Source: RPQJ01 sp963846315
Lineage (GTDB): Bacteria; Pseudomonadota; Gammaproteobacteria; Steroidobacterales; Steroidobacteraceae
Assembly: GCA_963846315.1 (NCBI GenBank)
Contig: CAWJVM010000002.1
Coordinates: 62,001 to 126,000, forward strand
Reading direction: 5' to 3'
Length of the DNA: 64,000 nucleotides
Positions 36,849-44,787 of the stretch are shown here, in pieces. Under the pieces are notes generated by a model, which ran no database searches, was not told where the DNA came from, and saw only the letters and a list, made by a program, of their open reading frames with translations. Each line of letters opens with the position of its first letter. The stretch's first letter is position 1. The translations under genes were made by a program, and so were the position numbers.

Positions 36849-37136
36849 TCAGTTCGCGAGACCCGGACCGCGGAAGTGCTCGGCGATGACTCGCGAAATC
36901 AGCCGCGGCAGCTCGGCCTTGAGCCGGTCCGAGACCTGCTCGAGCAGCAGGGCCTCCATTTCGCGCAGGGCGTTGTGGACCAGTTCGTCCGCCTGCTCGT
37001 GGATCACGGCCGTCAGGTGCGCTTCGAGGTCGCCCAGGAACCGGCTGGTGTCGTTGATGAAGGCCGACGCCGAACCGACGTTCGGCTCGACGATGTCCGT
37101 CAGGACCGGGATGTCGTCGCTGGGTTGGCTGTTCAT
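36849..37136 (-). CDS. Small conserved-context hypothetical protein between holC and valS
   Basis: 95 residues, mostly amphipathic helix. The start DDIPVLTDIVEP resembles proteins found next to holC or pol III genes in Xanthomonadales, but I recognise no domain. Residues ~30-70 (LEAHLTAVIHEQADELVHNALREMEALLLEQ) could form a coiled coil. ATG 37136 preferred because the frame upstream lies in holC. Function unknown. Confidence 0.65.
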   Translation of the reverse strand: MNSQPSDDIPVLTDIVEPNVGSASAFINDTSRFLGDLEAHLTAVIHEQADELVHNALREMEALLLEQVSDRLKAELPRLISRVIAEHFRGPGLAN

Positions 37137-37155
37137 GGTGCGGCGGAGCCTTGCT

Positions 37156-37593
37156 TCAGAGCGGATGCGCTTCGGGGGCGCAACCCGCGTCACGGTATGT
37201 TCGCCAGCGGTGACGGCCTGACTTCCTGGCGTCTTCGTCGCCGCCGACCACTTCGCAGACGCGAGCATAGGCGGAAAAGTCGCCGGGCGCATCGGACGCG
37301 AGGTTGATCAACACGTCGCGGTGACTCGGGGGAAGGCTCGAGCTGCCGACCAGGACCGGTGTGGCCGCGACCGCGTCCGGATCGGCCGGCCAGGTGACGT
37401 GCGGTACGAAGCTGCGGTCGGAGAACGTCCACAGCAGTTCGTCGAATTCCGCAGTTTCGGCGGCGCTGGCCGTCCGCACGACCACGCGCAGGCCCTGTTC
37501 ATAGGCCTTTTCGGCCAGCCGGCAGGCCGTCACCAGACGAGCCCGGCGGTCGGGTTCGCGCAGCGTGTAGAAGTCGACTTTGGGCGCGTCCAC
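37156..37593 (-). CDS. holC: DNA polymerase III subunit chi
   Basis: 145 residues (E. coli 147). The chi subunit links the clamp loader to SSB. VDFYTLREPDRRARLVTACRLAEKAY at the N-terminus and ELLWTFSDRSFVPH in the middle are HolC signatures. GTG 37593 start, 18 nt after the pepA stop, in the usual pepA-holC-valS order. Confidence 0.92.
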   Translation of the reverse strand: MDAPKVDFYTLREPDRRARLVTACRLAEKAYEQGLRVVVRTASAAETAEFDELLWTFSDRSFVPHVTWPADPDAVAATPVLVGSSSLPPSHRDVLINLASDAPGDFSAYARVCEVVGGDEDARKSGRHRWRTYRDAGCAPEAHPL

Positions 37594-37611
37594 GGTCCTG
37601 GCGGCGCGGGT

Positions 37612-39096
37612 TCAGGCCCGGCCGAGCAGGAAGTCCACCAGCAGCGGCACCGGGCGGCCGGTGGCGCCTTTATGCGAGCCCGTCAGGTAGGCGATGCCGG
37701 CGATATCCAGGTGGGCCCAGTGCAGGCCGTCCGTGAACTTGGCCAGGAAACAGGCGGCCGTGATGGCGCCGCCGTCGCGACCGCAGGCATTGGCGAAATC
37801 CGCAAAATTGCTCTTGAGCTGCTCGTGGTATTCCTCCGCCATCGGCATGTGCCAGCAGCGGTCTTCCGCGCGCAGGCCGGCGGCGGTGAGCTCACCGGCG
37901 AGTTCGTCGTCGTTGCTCATCACGGCGCTGAGGTGCGCGCCGAGCGCGATCACGCAGGCGCCCGTGAGCGTGGCGATGTCGACGACGGCCGCGGGCTTGA
38001 AGCGGCGTGCGTAGGTGAGCGCGTCGCACAGGATCAGGCGGCCTTCCGCGTCGGTGTTGAGCACTTCGATGGTCTGGCCCGACATGCTGCGGACGATGTC
38101 GCCCGGCTTGGTCGCACGCCCGCTCGGCATGTTTTCGCAGGCCGGAACGATGCCGACCACGTTGAGCTTGAGCCCCATCTCGGCCGCGGCCTTGATCGCG
38201 CCGAAGACGCTGGCGGCGCCCGTCATGTCGAACTTCATCTCGTCCATGCCCGGCGGCTGCTTGAGCGAGATGCCGCCGCTGTCGAACGTGACGCCCTTGC
38301 CGACCAGCGCGATGGGCGCCTGGCCCGCGCGACCGCCGTCGTGGCGCATGACGATCAGCTTGGCCGGCTCGTCGGTGCCGTGGGTGACGGACAGAAACGA
38401 ACCCATCTTCAGCCGCTTCAGGTCGCGTTCTTCGAGCACCTGCGTGCGCACCGACTTGTACGTACGCGCGAGCTCCTTCGCCTGCTGCGCGAGGTAGCTC
38501 GGCGTGCAGACGTTGGCGGGCAGGTTGGCGAGGTCGCGCGTGAGGGCGGTGCCCGCGGCGATTGCCTGGCCGTGATCGAGACCGCGCTGCGTCGCCGACT
38601 TCTGGCTTGCCTCCGCAATGGCGACGCCGAACGCCTTCAGTGCCGAATCGGTCGGCTTGCGCGCGCTGCGGATGGCAGGAACGCGGTAGAGCGCGGCGCC
38701 GACCGCTTCGGCAGCGAGGCGGGCATCGTAATAGGCGTCGGGCTCGGCGATGGATTCCGCCAGGTAGCTCACGGCATCGCGGGCGCCGGTCTTGGCAACC
38801 GCGCCCAGCGCCGAGACCAGCGCCTTGCGGTACTGCTTGCGGCCAAAGCTCGCTTTCTTGCCGAGGCCCACGATCAGGACGCGTTCGCAGGCGGCGCCGT
38901 CGGTGTCGACCAGGCGCAGTTCGCCGGACTTGCCATGGACGTCGCCGCGTTTGACCAGGCGGCCGAGGCGGCCCTGCAGCTCCGCGTCGAGCGCGGCTGC
39001 TGCGCCCGTCAGTCCACCGGCCCCTTCATGCAAGCCGACGATAGCGCAATCGGTTTTCTGTCGGTGAGGGGAGGCGGTGGCGACGAATAAGCGCAT
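37612..39096 (-). CDS. pepA: Cytosol (leucyl) aminopeptidase PepA
   Basis: 494 residues, M17 family. Removes N-terminal residues, and in E. coli also acts as DNA-binding accessory protein in Xer recombination. GKGVTFDSGGISLKQPPGMDEMK, NTDAEGRLILCDAL and KFTDGLHWAHLDIAG hold the metal and active-site residues. ATG 39096. Divergent from lptF with 115 nt between. Confidence 0.96.
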   Translation of the reverse strand: MRLFVATASPHRQKTDCAIVGLHEGAGGLTGAAAALDAELQGRLGRLVKRGDVHGKSGELRLVDTDGAACERVLIVGLGKKASFGRKQYRKALVSALGAVAKTGARDAVSYLAESIAEPDAYYDARLAAEAVGAALYRVPAIRSARKPTDSALKAFGVAIAEASQKSATQRGLDHGQAIAAGTALTRDLANLPANVCTPSYLAQQAKELARTYKSVRTQVLEERDLKRLKMGSFLSVTHGTDEPAKLIVMRHDGGRAGQAPIALVGKGVTFDSGGISLKQPPGMDEMKFDMTGAASVFGAIKAAAEMGLKLNVVGIVPACENMPSGRATKPGDIVRSMSGQTIEVLNTDAEGRLILCDALTYARRFKPAAVVDIATLTGACVIALGAHLSAVMSNDDELAGELTAAGLRAEDRCWHMPMAEEYHEQLKSNFADFANACGRDGGAITAACFLAKFTDGLHWAHLDIAGIAYLTGSHKGATGRPVPLLVDFLLGRA

Positions 39097-39211
39097 CGGT
39101 CAGTCCTTGGTCCTGAGGGCGTCGGGCGCGGGACGAGTTTGTACCCGGCGGCCGATTCGCCCGTTAAACTGAGCCCACGAGTTTACCGATTCCCGCCGAG
39201 GCCCGCGAACT

Positions 39212-40327
39212 TTGCTCAATCGCCTGGACCGTTACCTGCTGCGCGAAGTGGCGTGGACCTTCGTCGCGGTCACCGGCGTGCTGCTGGTCGTGCTGCTGTC
39301 GAACCAGTTCGCGCGGGTGCTCGGCCAGGCAGCGGCGAGCGGCTTTCCCGCCGAGATCGTGCTGACGCTGATCGGACTCACCACGCTGCAGCAACTCACG
39401 GTGCTCGTGCCCATCGGCCTGTTCCTGGGGATCGTGCTCGCGCTCGGCCGGCTGTACCACGAGAGCGAGATGACCGCGATGACAGCCTGCGGCGTCGGGC
39501 CGCTGCGGATCTACCGGCCGATTGCACTGCTGGCAGTCGTGGTTGCCGCCCTGCTCGCGGTGTTGTCCTTCCGCGTCGTCCCGGCGGCCTGGATGAAGTC
39601 GAACGACCTCCGTCTCGAGGCGACACGAGCCGCCCAGTTCGGCGCGCTCGAACCGGGTCGATTCCGCAGTTTCGCCGGCGGTGAAGCGGTGTTCTATGCC
39701 GAGCGAGTGGAGAAGACGGGCGAGCTGTTTGGCGTGTTCGTGCAGCGCAGTGTCGGCGACAAGGTCGAAATCGCGATGGCCGACCGGGCAGTGCAGCGTG
39801 GCGCGGGCCAGCCCGAACAGATGTTCATCCTGTACGACGGGCGCCGCTACGAAGGCGTCCCTGGCACGCCGAACTGGCGCATCGTGGAGTTTCGCGAGCA
39901 CGGGATCCCGGTGCGCCTGCCCGCAGCGAAGGCGGGCAAGAGCAAGATCGAGATGAAGACTACGGCGACGTTGCTGGCGTCGAAGGATCCGAAGGATCGT
40001 GCCGAGCTGGCGTGGCGCACGGCGGTGCCGGTCATGGCGCTGGTGCTGATGGTGCTGGCAGTTCCGCTCGCGCGCCTGCGGCCGCGCCAAGGCCGGTTCG
40101 CGCGGGTCGGTTATGCAGTGCTCGCGTACTTTTTCTATTCGAACATGCTCGCCGCGGTGCGTGTATGGATCCAGAAGGACTCGTCCGGCGGCCAGCTCGG
40201 CCTCTGGTGGGTTCACCTGGTGCCGCTCGTGTTCGCCGCCTGGCTGCTCTGGAGCGAACTTCATCCCCGCAGGCCGTGGCGCCTGCCCTGGCAGCGTCGT
40301 GCGGCCCGTGCCGCGGCGGCAGGCTGA
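39212..40327 (+). CDS. lptF: LPS export ABC transporter permease LptF
   Basis: 371 residues, YjgP/YjgQ family. Three N-terminal helices (LLREVAWTFVAVTGVLLVVLLSN), a periplasmic beta-jellyroll middle (EPGRFRSFAGGEAVFYAERV) and three C-terminal helices. With LptG and LptB it extracts LPS from the inner membrane. TTG start at 39212 gives MLNRLDRYLLRE, the expected N-terminus. Possible -10 TAAACT at about 39166 in the pepA-lptF spacer. Confidence 0.93.
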   Translation: MLNRLDRYLLREVAWTFVAVTGVLLVVLLSNQFARVLGQAAASGFPAEIVLTLIGLTTLQQLTVLVPIGLFLGIVLALGRLYHESEMTAMTACGVGPLRIYRPIALLAVVVAALLAVLSFRVVPAAWMKSNDLRLEATRAAQFGALEPGRFRSFAGGEAVFYAERVEKTGELFGVFVQRSVGDKVEIAMADRAVQRGAGQPEQMFILYDGRRYEGVPGTPNWRIVEFREHGIPVRLPAAKAGKSKIEMKTTATLLASKDPKDRAELAWRTAVPVMALVLMVLAVPLARLRPRQGRFARVGYAVLAYFFYSNMLAAVRVWIQKDSSGGQLGLWWVHLVPLVFAAWLLWSELHPRRPWRLPWQRRAARAAAAG

Positions 40328-40339
40328 GGTCGCGCCGTC

Positions 40340-41416
40340 ATGACAGGAATCCTCGGCCAGTACGTGGTCCGCACCGTGCTCGGTTACACGGCGCTGGTGA
40401 TGATCGTGCTGCTCGCGCTCGGCGCGCTGTTCATGTTCATCGGACAGCAGGACGACATCGGCGTGGGCAACTACACCGCGACGCAGGCGCTGCTGTTCGT
40501 CGCCCTGAACCTGCCGAGCTACCTGTTCCAGCTGCTGCCCGTGGCGGCGTTGATCGGGTCGCTGCTCGGCCTCGGCAACCTCGCGCGTGGCAGCGAGCTC
40601 ATCGTGATGCGCTCGTCCGGCGTGACCACGCTGCGCTTCTGCCTCTGGCTGGGCACGGCTGGGCTGATACTGGCGTCGCTGATGTTCGTCATCGGCGAGT
40701 ACGTGGCGCCGCCGCTCGGAAGTTACGCGCGGCAGCTCAAGGTCTTCGCCAAGTTCGACGAGTTCAATCTCGCGGGCAACCGCGCCACGTGGGTGCGCGA
40801 TGGCGACACGATCATCAGCGTCGACCAGCAGTCCGCCAGCACGCGTTTCGGCGGCATCAAGGTCTTTCGCGTCGACCCAGCGCGCAAGCTGCTGAGTGTC
40901 GGCCGCGCCGAGTCCGCGAGCGTGAAGGGCGACAAGGTGTGGCGGCTCGAGAAATACGTCGGTACGACTTTCGCGTCGGACTCGCTGATGGCAACCGTCG
41001 AACGCGAGGACGAGCGTGATGTGCGCACCTCGATGTCCTCCGACTTCCTGGGCCTGGCGATCGCCGAGCCCGACACGATGGGTTTGCGCGACTTGCGCGG
41101 GTACATCGCGCACCTGCAGCGCAACGAACTCCAGTCGAGCCGGTTCGAGGCTGCGTACTGGTCGCGCCTCGCGCGCTTCGTCGCGGTGCTGCTGGTGATC
41201 ATCCTGGCCTTGCCGTTCTGCGTGGGCTCGCTGCGCAATTCGGGGCAAGGCGCCCGCACCGTGATTGGCGTGCTGATCGGCGCGGGGTTCGTGCTGCTGA
41301 GCCAGACGCTCGAGAGCAGCGGCGAGCTGTTCAGTCTGCCGCCGTGGATGGTGGGCTGGCTGCCGACCGCGCTGCTCGGCGTGGTGACGGGGACGCTTCT
41401 CTGGCGTAACCGCTGA
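40340..41416 (+). CDS. lptG: LPS export ABC transporter permease LptG
   Basis: 358 residues, the partner of LptF with the same six-helix plus jellyroll plan. The N-terminal LGQYVVRTVLGYTALVMIVLLAL and the RGSELIVMRSSGVT coupling motif toward LptB are characteristic. Begins 12 nt after lptF. Followed by a gene-free stretch with two hairpins, then the convergent RDD gene. Confidence 0.93.
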   Translation: MTGILGQYVVRTVLGYTALVMIVLLALGALFMFIGQQDDIGVGNYTATQALLFVALNLPSYLFQLLPVAALIGSLLGLGNLARGSELIVMRSSGVTTLRFCLWLGTAGLILASLMFVIGEYVAPPLGSYARQLKVFAKFDEFNLAGNRATWVRDGDTIISVDQQSASTRFGGIKVFRVDPARKLLSVGRAESASVKGDKVWRLEKYVGTTFASDSLMATVEREDERDVRTSMSSDFLGLAIAEPDTMGLRDLRGYIAHLQRNELQSSRFEAAYWSRLARFVAVLLVIILALPFCVGSLRNSGQGARTVIGVLIGAGFVLLSQTLESSGELFSLPPWMVGWLPTALLGVVTGTLLWRNR

Positions 41417-41512
41417 TTCGCATTTCGATTCGCGTGCCTTGCTTCGACCCGGGCGCCCTGCTTTTTCTGGCGGTCGGTTAGGTACTGCAGAGGCGAATGG
41501 CTCAAGGCGCTC

Positions 41513-41574
41513 GGTCCGGTTCCTGTTCCGGCGAGCGGAAAGGCAGACACGCTCGCCGGAACAGGAACCGGACC
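41513..41574. repeat. Perfect hairpin with conserved GGAAAGGCAGACAC loop, copy 2
   Basis: Arms 41513-41536 and 41551-41574 pair perfectly over 24 bp around the 14-nt loop GGAAAGGCAGACAC (41537-41550). It lies 97 nt after the lptG stop, and the loop reads in the direction of lptG transcription. No T-run follows. The surrounding 41417-41814 region has no gene I can support. Confidence 0.9.
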
Positions 41575-41738
41575 ATTGGTTCGCGCCGCAACCCTTGGGT
41601 TGTCTCGATGGCTGCCGCGCGATCTCGATGGGTGTTCACGGCTGTCGACGTGGAGCGCCGTCCTTCTTTTGTGAATCTGCTTGCGCCGTGCGAGTCGTTC
41701 GGTCTGCCGAACGGCTCGCTCAGGCGCGGCGTGTCGAG

Positions 41739-41810
41739 CGTTCGATCCGGTTCATTCCCCGAATCGCGTGTCTGCCTTTCCGCGATTCGGGGAATGAACC
41801 GGATCGAACG
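41739..41810. repeat. Perfect hairpin with conserved loop, copy 3, opposite orientation
   Basis: Arms 41739-41767 and 41782-41810 pair perfectly over 29 bp around GTGTCTGCCTTTCC (41768-41781), the reverse complement of the loop in copies 1 and 2. It ends 4 nt beyond the stop of the RDD gene (41815), so in RDD transcripts the loop reads GGAAAGGCAGACAC, as copy 2 does for lptG. Arms share 15 of 24 aligned positions with copy 2, and the other nine are changed in both arms. Confidence 0.9.
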
Positions 41811-41814
41811 CCTG

Positions 41815-42333
41815 TCACTTCCCAGCCTTACGCGCCTTCGGCAGCACCACGACCCGCGACCGCGAAAGTACGTCATGCCAGGTCCGGCGCTCACGATCGA
41901 ACAACGCCCACACCCAGCCGAGACCCGCCGGCAGCCACGAGAGCATGCTCGCCCCCAGTCGCACGACCACATCCCGCCAGGTCAGCAGGAACCCGTCGTT
42001 GCGCTGCACGCGCAACCGCCACGACGCCATGCCCAGTGTCTGGCCGCCCCGGGTCCAGGGCACGCCGAAGTAGACGACGATGGAGACGACGAGTGCTGCC
42101 CAGTACGGCACCGCAAGCAGCGGAAAGCGTTGCCACGTCACGGCCTCGCCGCCGGTCAGCGGCAGGAAGCACGCGGTGACGATCATCAGTACTGCCAGGA
42201 CAAGCAGGCCATCGTAGACCATGGCCGCGAGGCGTCGCAGCAGTCGGGCCGACGGCAACACCGTCGTTTGCGCCGCAGCAACAGCACCCAACACTGCAGT
42301 GGGGTTCGCGGAGTCTTCACGTGGGCGGGTCAT
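41815..42333 (-). CDS. RDD family membrane protein
   Basis: 172 residues with about three helices (MVYDGLLVLAVLMIVTACFLP, LLAVPYWAALVVSIVVYFGV). PSARLLRRLAAMVYDGLL holds the R..D pattern and WTRGGQTLGMASWRLRV the second motif that names the family. Some RDD proteins are Na+/H+ antiporters; most have no known role. ATG 42333 overlaps the stop of the small ORF upstream (ATGA). Confidence 0.88.
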   Translation of the reverse strand: MTRPREDSANPTAVLGAVAAAQTTVLPSARLLRRLAAMVYDGLLVLAVLMIVTACFLPLTGGEAVTWQRFPLLAVPYWAALVVSIVVYFGVPWTRGGQTLGMASWRLRVQRNDGFLLTWRDVVVRLGASMLSWLPAGLGWVWALFDRERRTWHDVLSRSRVVVLPKARKAGK

Positions 42334-42455
42334 GGCGAAGCTGCGCTTTGTTCGGAGAGCATCAGAACCTGTCGGATCGAGCCGAATCCAAGGGCCAGCA
42401 GGCCCGCGAAGGCGTCCAGCAGGAAAAACAGGATGACGGGAGCGAGGTCCGGCAT
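42330..42455 (-). CDS. Putative 41-residue membrane microprotein upstream of RDD gene
   Basis: ATG 42455 to TGA 42332..42330, 41 residues. It reads MPDLAPVILFFLLDAFAGLL followed by a short polar tail ending SAASP: one transmembrane helix. The stop overlaps the RDD start as ATGA, the same coupling used by other real gene pairs in this window, which is my main reason to call it. No family recognised. It could be a leader peptide for RDD translation. Confidence 0.5.
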   Translation of the reverse strand: MPDLAPVILFFLLDAFAGLLALGFGSIRQVLMLSEQSAASP

Positions 42456-42578
42456 GAAACTTGGCTTGCGGCTTGAGACAGCGGCGCTTGCGGCTCGCAA
42501 CGGTAGGCGAAAAATCCGTGCGCGTCACGGCGTTCGACGCTGGAAGCCGGCTTTGACCTGGCAACAAGAAGGGCGACG

Positions 42579-43271
42579 ATGAACCCCACTCCTGCTCGAG
42601 GATCCGCAAGCGCGGAGGCGCTGGTCTGGGACTGGCCGCTGCGGGCATTCCATTGGTTGCTGGTGCTTGCCGTTGCAGGTTCGTTCGCGACGCACTATGC
42701 GGGGATCGAGTGGTTCGACTGGCATCGTCGTTGCGGCTATGTCGCCGTGGTGCTGGTGGGATTTCGGCTCGCCTGGGGTTTCGTCGGCCCGCAATACTCG
42801 CGATTCAAGTCGTTCCTGCGCGGTCCCCGTACAGCGATCGACTACCTGCGTGGCCGGCAACCGTACCCGGCCGCGGGTCACAACCCGGTGGGTGCAGCGA
42901 GCGTGCTGGCTTTCCTGGGGTCGCTGCTGATCCAGGCGGGAACGGGACTGTTCGCCAACGACGAGATCGCCAACGCCGGGCCGTTCTACGGCTGGGTGAC
43001 GCACCAGACCAGCAATCGCCTCACGGCGCTGCACGATCTCAATTCGAGCATCCTGGTCGGGCTGATCCTGGCGCACCTGCTTGCGATCGCGTGGTACGAC
43101 GGAGTCCGACGACTCGGCTTGGTGCACGCATTCTGGACAGGGCGCAAGGCCGGTGCCGAGGGCATCCGTTCGTCACGCGGCCGCCTCGCACTCGTCATCG
43201 TGATCGCGGCAGCCATTGCCCTGGCGCTCGCGATCCGTGCGGCGCCAGAGGCGTCGGTCAGCTTTTTCTAG
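42579..43271 (+). CDS. Cytochrome b561-like / hydrogenase-type cytochrome b
   Basis: 230 residues with four core helices plus a C-terminal one. Candidate heme-ligand histidines lie in RAFHWLLVLAVAGSFATHYAG, WFDWHRRCGY and LGLILAHLLAIA-type segments; also TALHDLNSSILVGLILAHL. Members move electrons between quinone and periplasmic partners. A cytochrome c'-like gene lies convergent 48 nt away, a natural acceptor. Confidence 0.85.
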   Translation: MNPTPARGSASAEALVWDWPLRAFHWLLVLAVAGSFATHYAGIEWFDWHRRCGYVAVVLVGFRLAWGFVGPQYSRFKSFLRGPRTAIDYLRGRQPYPAAGHNPVGAASVLAFLGSLLIQAGTGLFANDEIANAGPFYGWVTHQTSNRLTALHDLNSSILVGLILAHLLAIAWYDGVRRLGLVHAFWTGRKAGAEGIRSSRGRLALVIVIAAAIALALAIRAAPEASVSFF

Positions 43272-43319
43272 GGCGCTGATCGTCCGGGCCGACGAAGCAG
43301 ATACCGATTGGAGAGTCGG

Positions 43320-43787
43320 TCAGTCGTTCTTGTACTTGTCGTGACACGCCTTGCAGGTGTTCGCCGCGTCGAAAAAGGCCGCCTTGCTCTTCGCAAAGTC
43401 ACCTGACTTCGCCACTGTCGCCAGCGTCGAGGTGCGGTCGACGAGGTCTTTCATCTTGGCGTCGAAGTCCGCGCGGTTGTCCCACATTGCGGGCTTCAGC
43501 TCGGAGTGCGGCAGGCCCTTGGTCTCGGCGGGGAACCCTTCGCTCAGCATCGGCGCGATCTGGGCGACGCGTTCGGCGCGCTTGGCGAATTCGGCGGCGT
43601 CGTAGGGCACCTTGCCCTGGGCCATGGCGCCCATCGGGCCGAAATTCCACGCCAGCACCTGGTACGCCGACTTGCGGAACTTGAGCGCCTGCTCGCCCTT
43701 CGAGGGCGTGCCCTGGGCATGCGCGGCGCCAGCAACGAGGCACGTGGTCGTGAGCAGGGCGACGACGAGCGAACGGGAAAACGTCAT
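43320..43787 (-). CDS. Cytochrome c'-like protein (cytochrome c family II)
   Basis: 155 residues with a signal peptide (SLVVALLTTTCLVAGAAHAQ) and a four-helix bundle ending in CKACHDKYK, the C-terminal CxxCH heme site typical of class II cytochromes. Start of the mature part ALKFRKSAYQVLAWNFGPMGAM fits cytochrome c'/c-556. Periplasmic. Likely redox partner of the neighbouring cytochrome b. Confidence 0.9.
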   Translation of the reverse strand: MTFSRSLVVALLTTTCLVAGAAHAQGTPSKGEQALKFRKSAYQVLAWNFGPMGAMAQGKVPYDAAEFAKRAERVAQIAPMLSEGFPAETKGLPHSELKPAMWDNRADFDAKMKDLVDRTSTLATVAKSGDFAKSKAAFFDAANTCKACHDKYKND

Positions 43788-43877
43788 GGGTGGGGCGCTC
43801 CTTCAAGCGGTGGTCGGTGGGGGAACCGCGAAGGTACCGCAGGCTGCGTGACGGTGTCACGACGGCGATGCGGGAAA

Positions 43878-44609
43878 TCAGCCCGTGCGTCGCGACTTGG
43901 AGAGGATGTCGTTGCGATAGGTGCGCAGGATTTTCCAGATCTCGGTCTCGGACGGGCGGTCCGCCATGCGTCCGATCAGCCCCGCCAGTGCCGGCCATTC
44001 GCGGCCCCAATCGAGCATGCGGATCGCATCGGCGATCACCTGCTGCGTCATCGGGTCCCGCGGTGGTGGTGACGCAGAACCTGCCGTACCTGATGGAGCG
44101 GCGGCGACTGGCGTGGCTGCAGGTCGCGCCGGTCGCTTGTGCGTGCCGGTCGAGGACTTCGGGGCTGCCCTCGATGGCGCGGGTTTGGGCGCGACTGGCG
44201 CTTGCGCTCCGCTCTTGCCCTTGTGCGGGTCAGTGGCCCTGGCGACCGAGCGAATCCGCGGTTGCTCCACCGTGCCCGAGGTTCCCGGATCCGGCGACTT
44301 GCCCGTGGCGAGCGGAACGAAACGATCGATGTGCTCCATTCCGAGCAGGCTCGTCAGGAACGACATCAGTTCCAACGAGTCGGCGAACTTCGCGTCGCCA
44401 GCGTCGCGGCGCTCACTGAGGTGCGCCTTCAATTCCAGCAGGCGGGTGCGGGCCAGTTTGACGACCAGCGCGTTCGGCCGCTGGTGCTTCGGCCACGTCT
44501 CGGCGCGCGCGTAAGCGGCGTCGTCGAGTTTCAAATAGCGCAGGTGCAGTTCGACGCTCGCCAGCCAGCGATCCAGCAAATCCTCCACGCGCTTGTTGGT
44601 CGCCGACAT
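43878..44609 (-). CDS. Hypothetical protein with Pro/Ala-rich linker
   Basis: 243 residues, not recognised. An N-terminal helical part (~1-100; VEDLLDRWLASVELHLRYLKL, LARTRLLELKAHLSERR), then a low-complexity Pro/Ala/Lys linker (~115-185), then a short helical end (TQQVIADAIRMLDWGREWPALAGLIGRMA). No signal peptide or membrane helix. ATG 44609; divergent from the DUF6502 gene with about 175 nt between, containing a GGGTCC triplet tandem repeat (44709-44726). Confidence 0.6.
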   Translation of the reverse strand: MSATNKRVEDLLDRWLASVELHLRYLKLDDAAYARAETWPKHQRPNALVVKLARTRLLELKAHLSERRDAGDAKFADSLELMSFLTSLLGMEHIDRFVPLATGKSPDPGTSGTVEQPRIRSVARATDPHKGKSGAQAPVAPKPAPSRAAPKSSTGTHKRPARPAATPVAAAPSGTAGSASPPPRDPMTQQVIADAIRMLDWGREWPALAGLIGRMADRPSETEIWKILRTYRNDILSKSRRTG

Positions 44610-44746
44610 CGAATCCGTACTCCGTCCTGATAGTCGGAGTCTAGCGGCAACGGGGCACCTGCCGTGGTTCGGCTGGCCAATCTGTGAGCCGCTTCGAGGT
44701 TGCGATCCGGGTCCGGGTCCGGGTCCCATTCAGGTCCGATGCGGGG

Positions 44747-44787
44747 TTGCAAGAATGCCGTATATGAGACATAGTGTCCCACATATG
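44747..44787 (+). promoter_or_regulatory. Promoter with overlapping inverted repeat, apparently leaderless
   Basis: TTGCAA (44747-44752), 17-nt spacer, CATAGT (44770-44775). The interrupted inverted repeat ATATG.GACA / TGTC...CATAT (44762-44771 and 44775-44786) covers the -10 and the start codon. The ATG at 44785 is only 9 nt past the -10, so the transcript would begin at or next to it, and no Shine-Dalgarno is visible. Confidence 0.5.

Noticed and set aside
33710..36889. A 1059-codon open frame on the + strand opposite valS
   Set aside because: It is antisense to a full-length ValRS with intact HIGH and KMSKS motifs and shows no domain.
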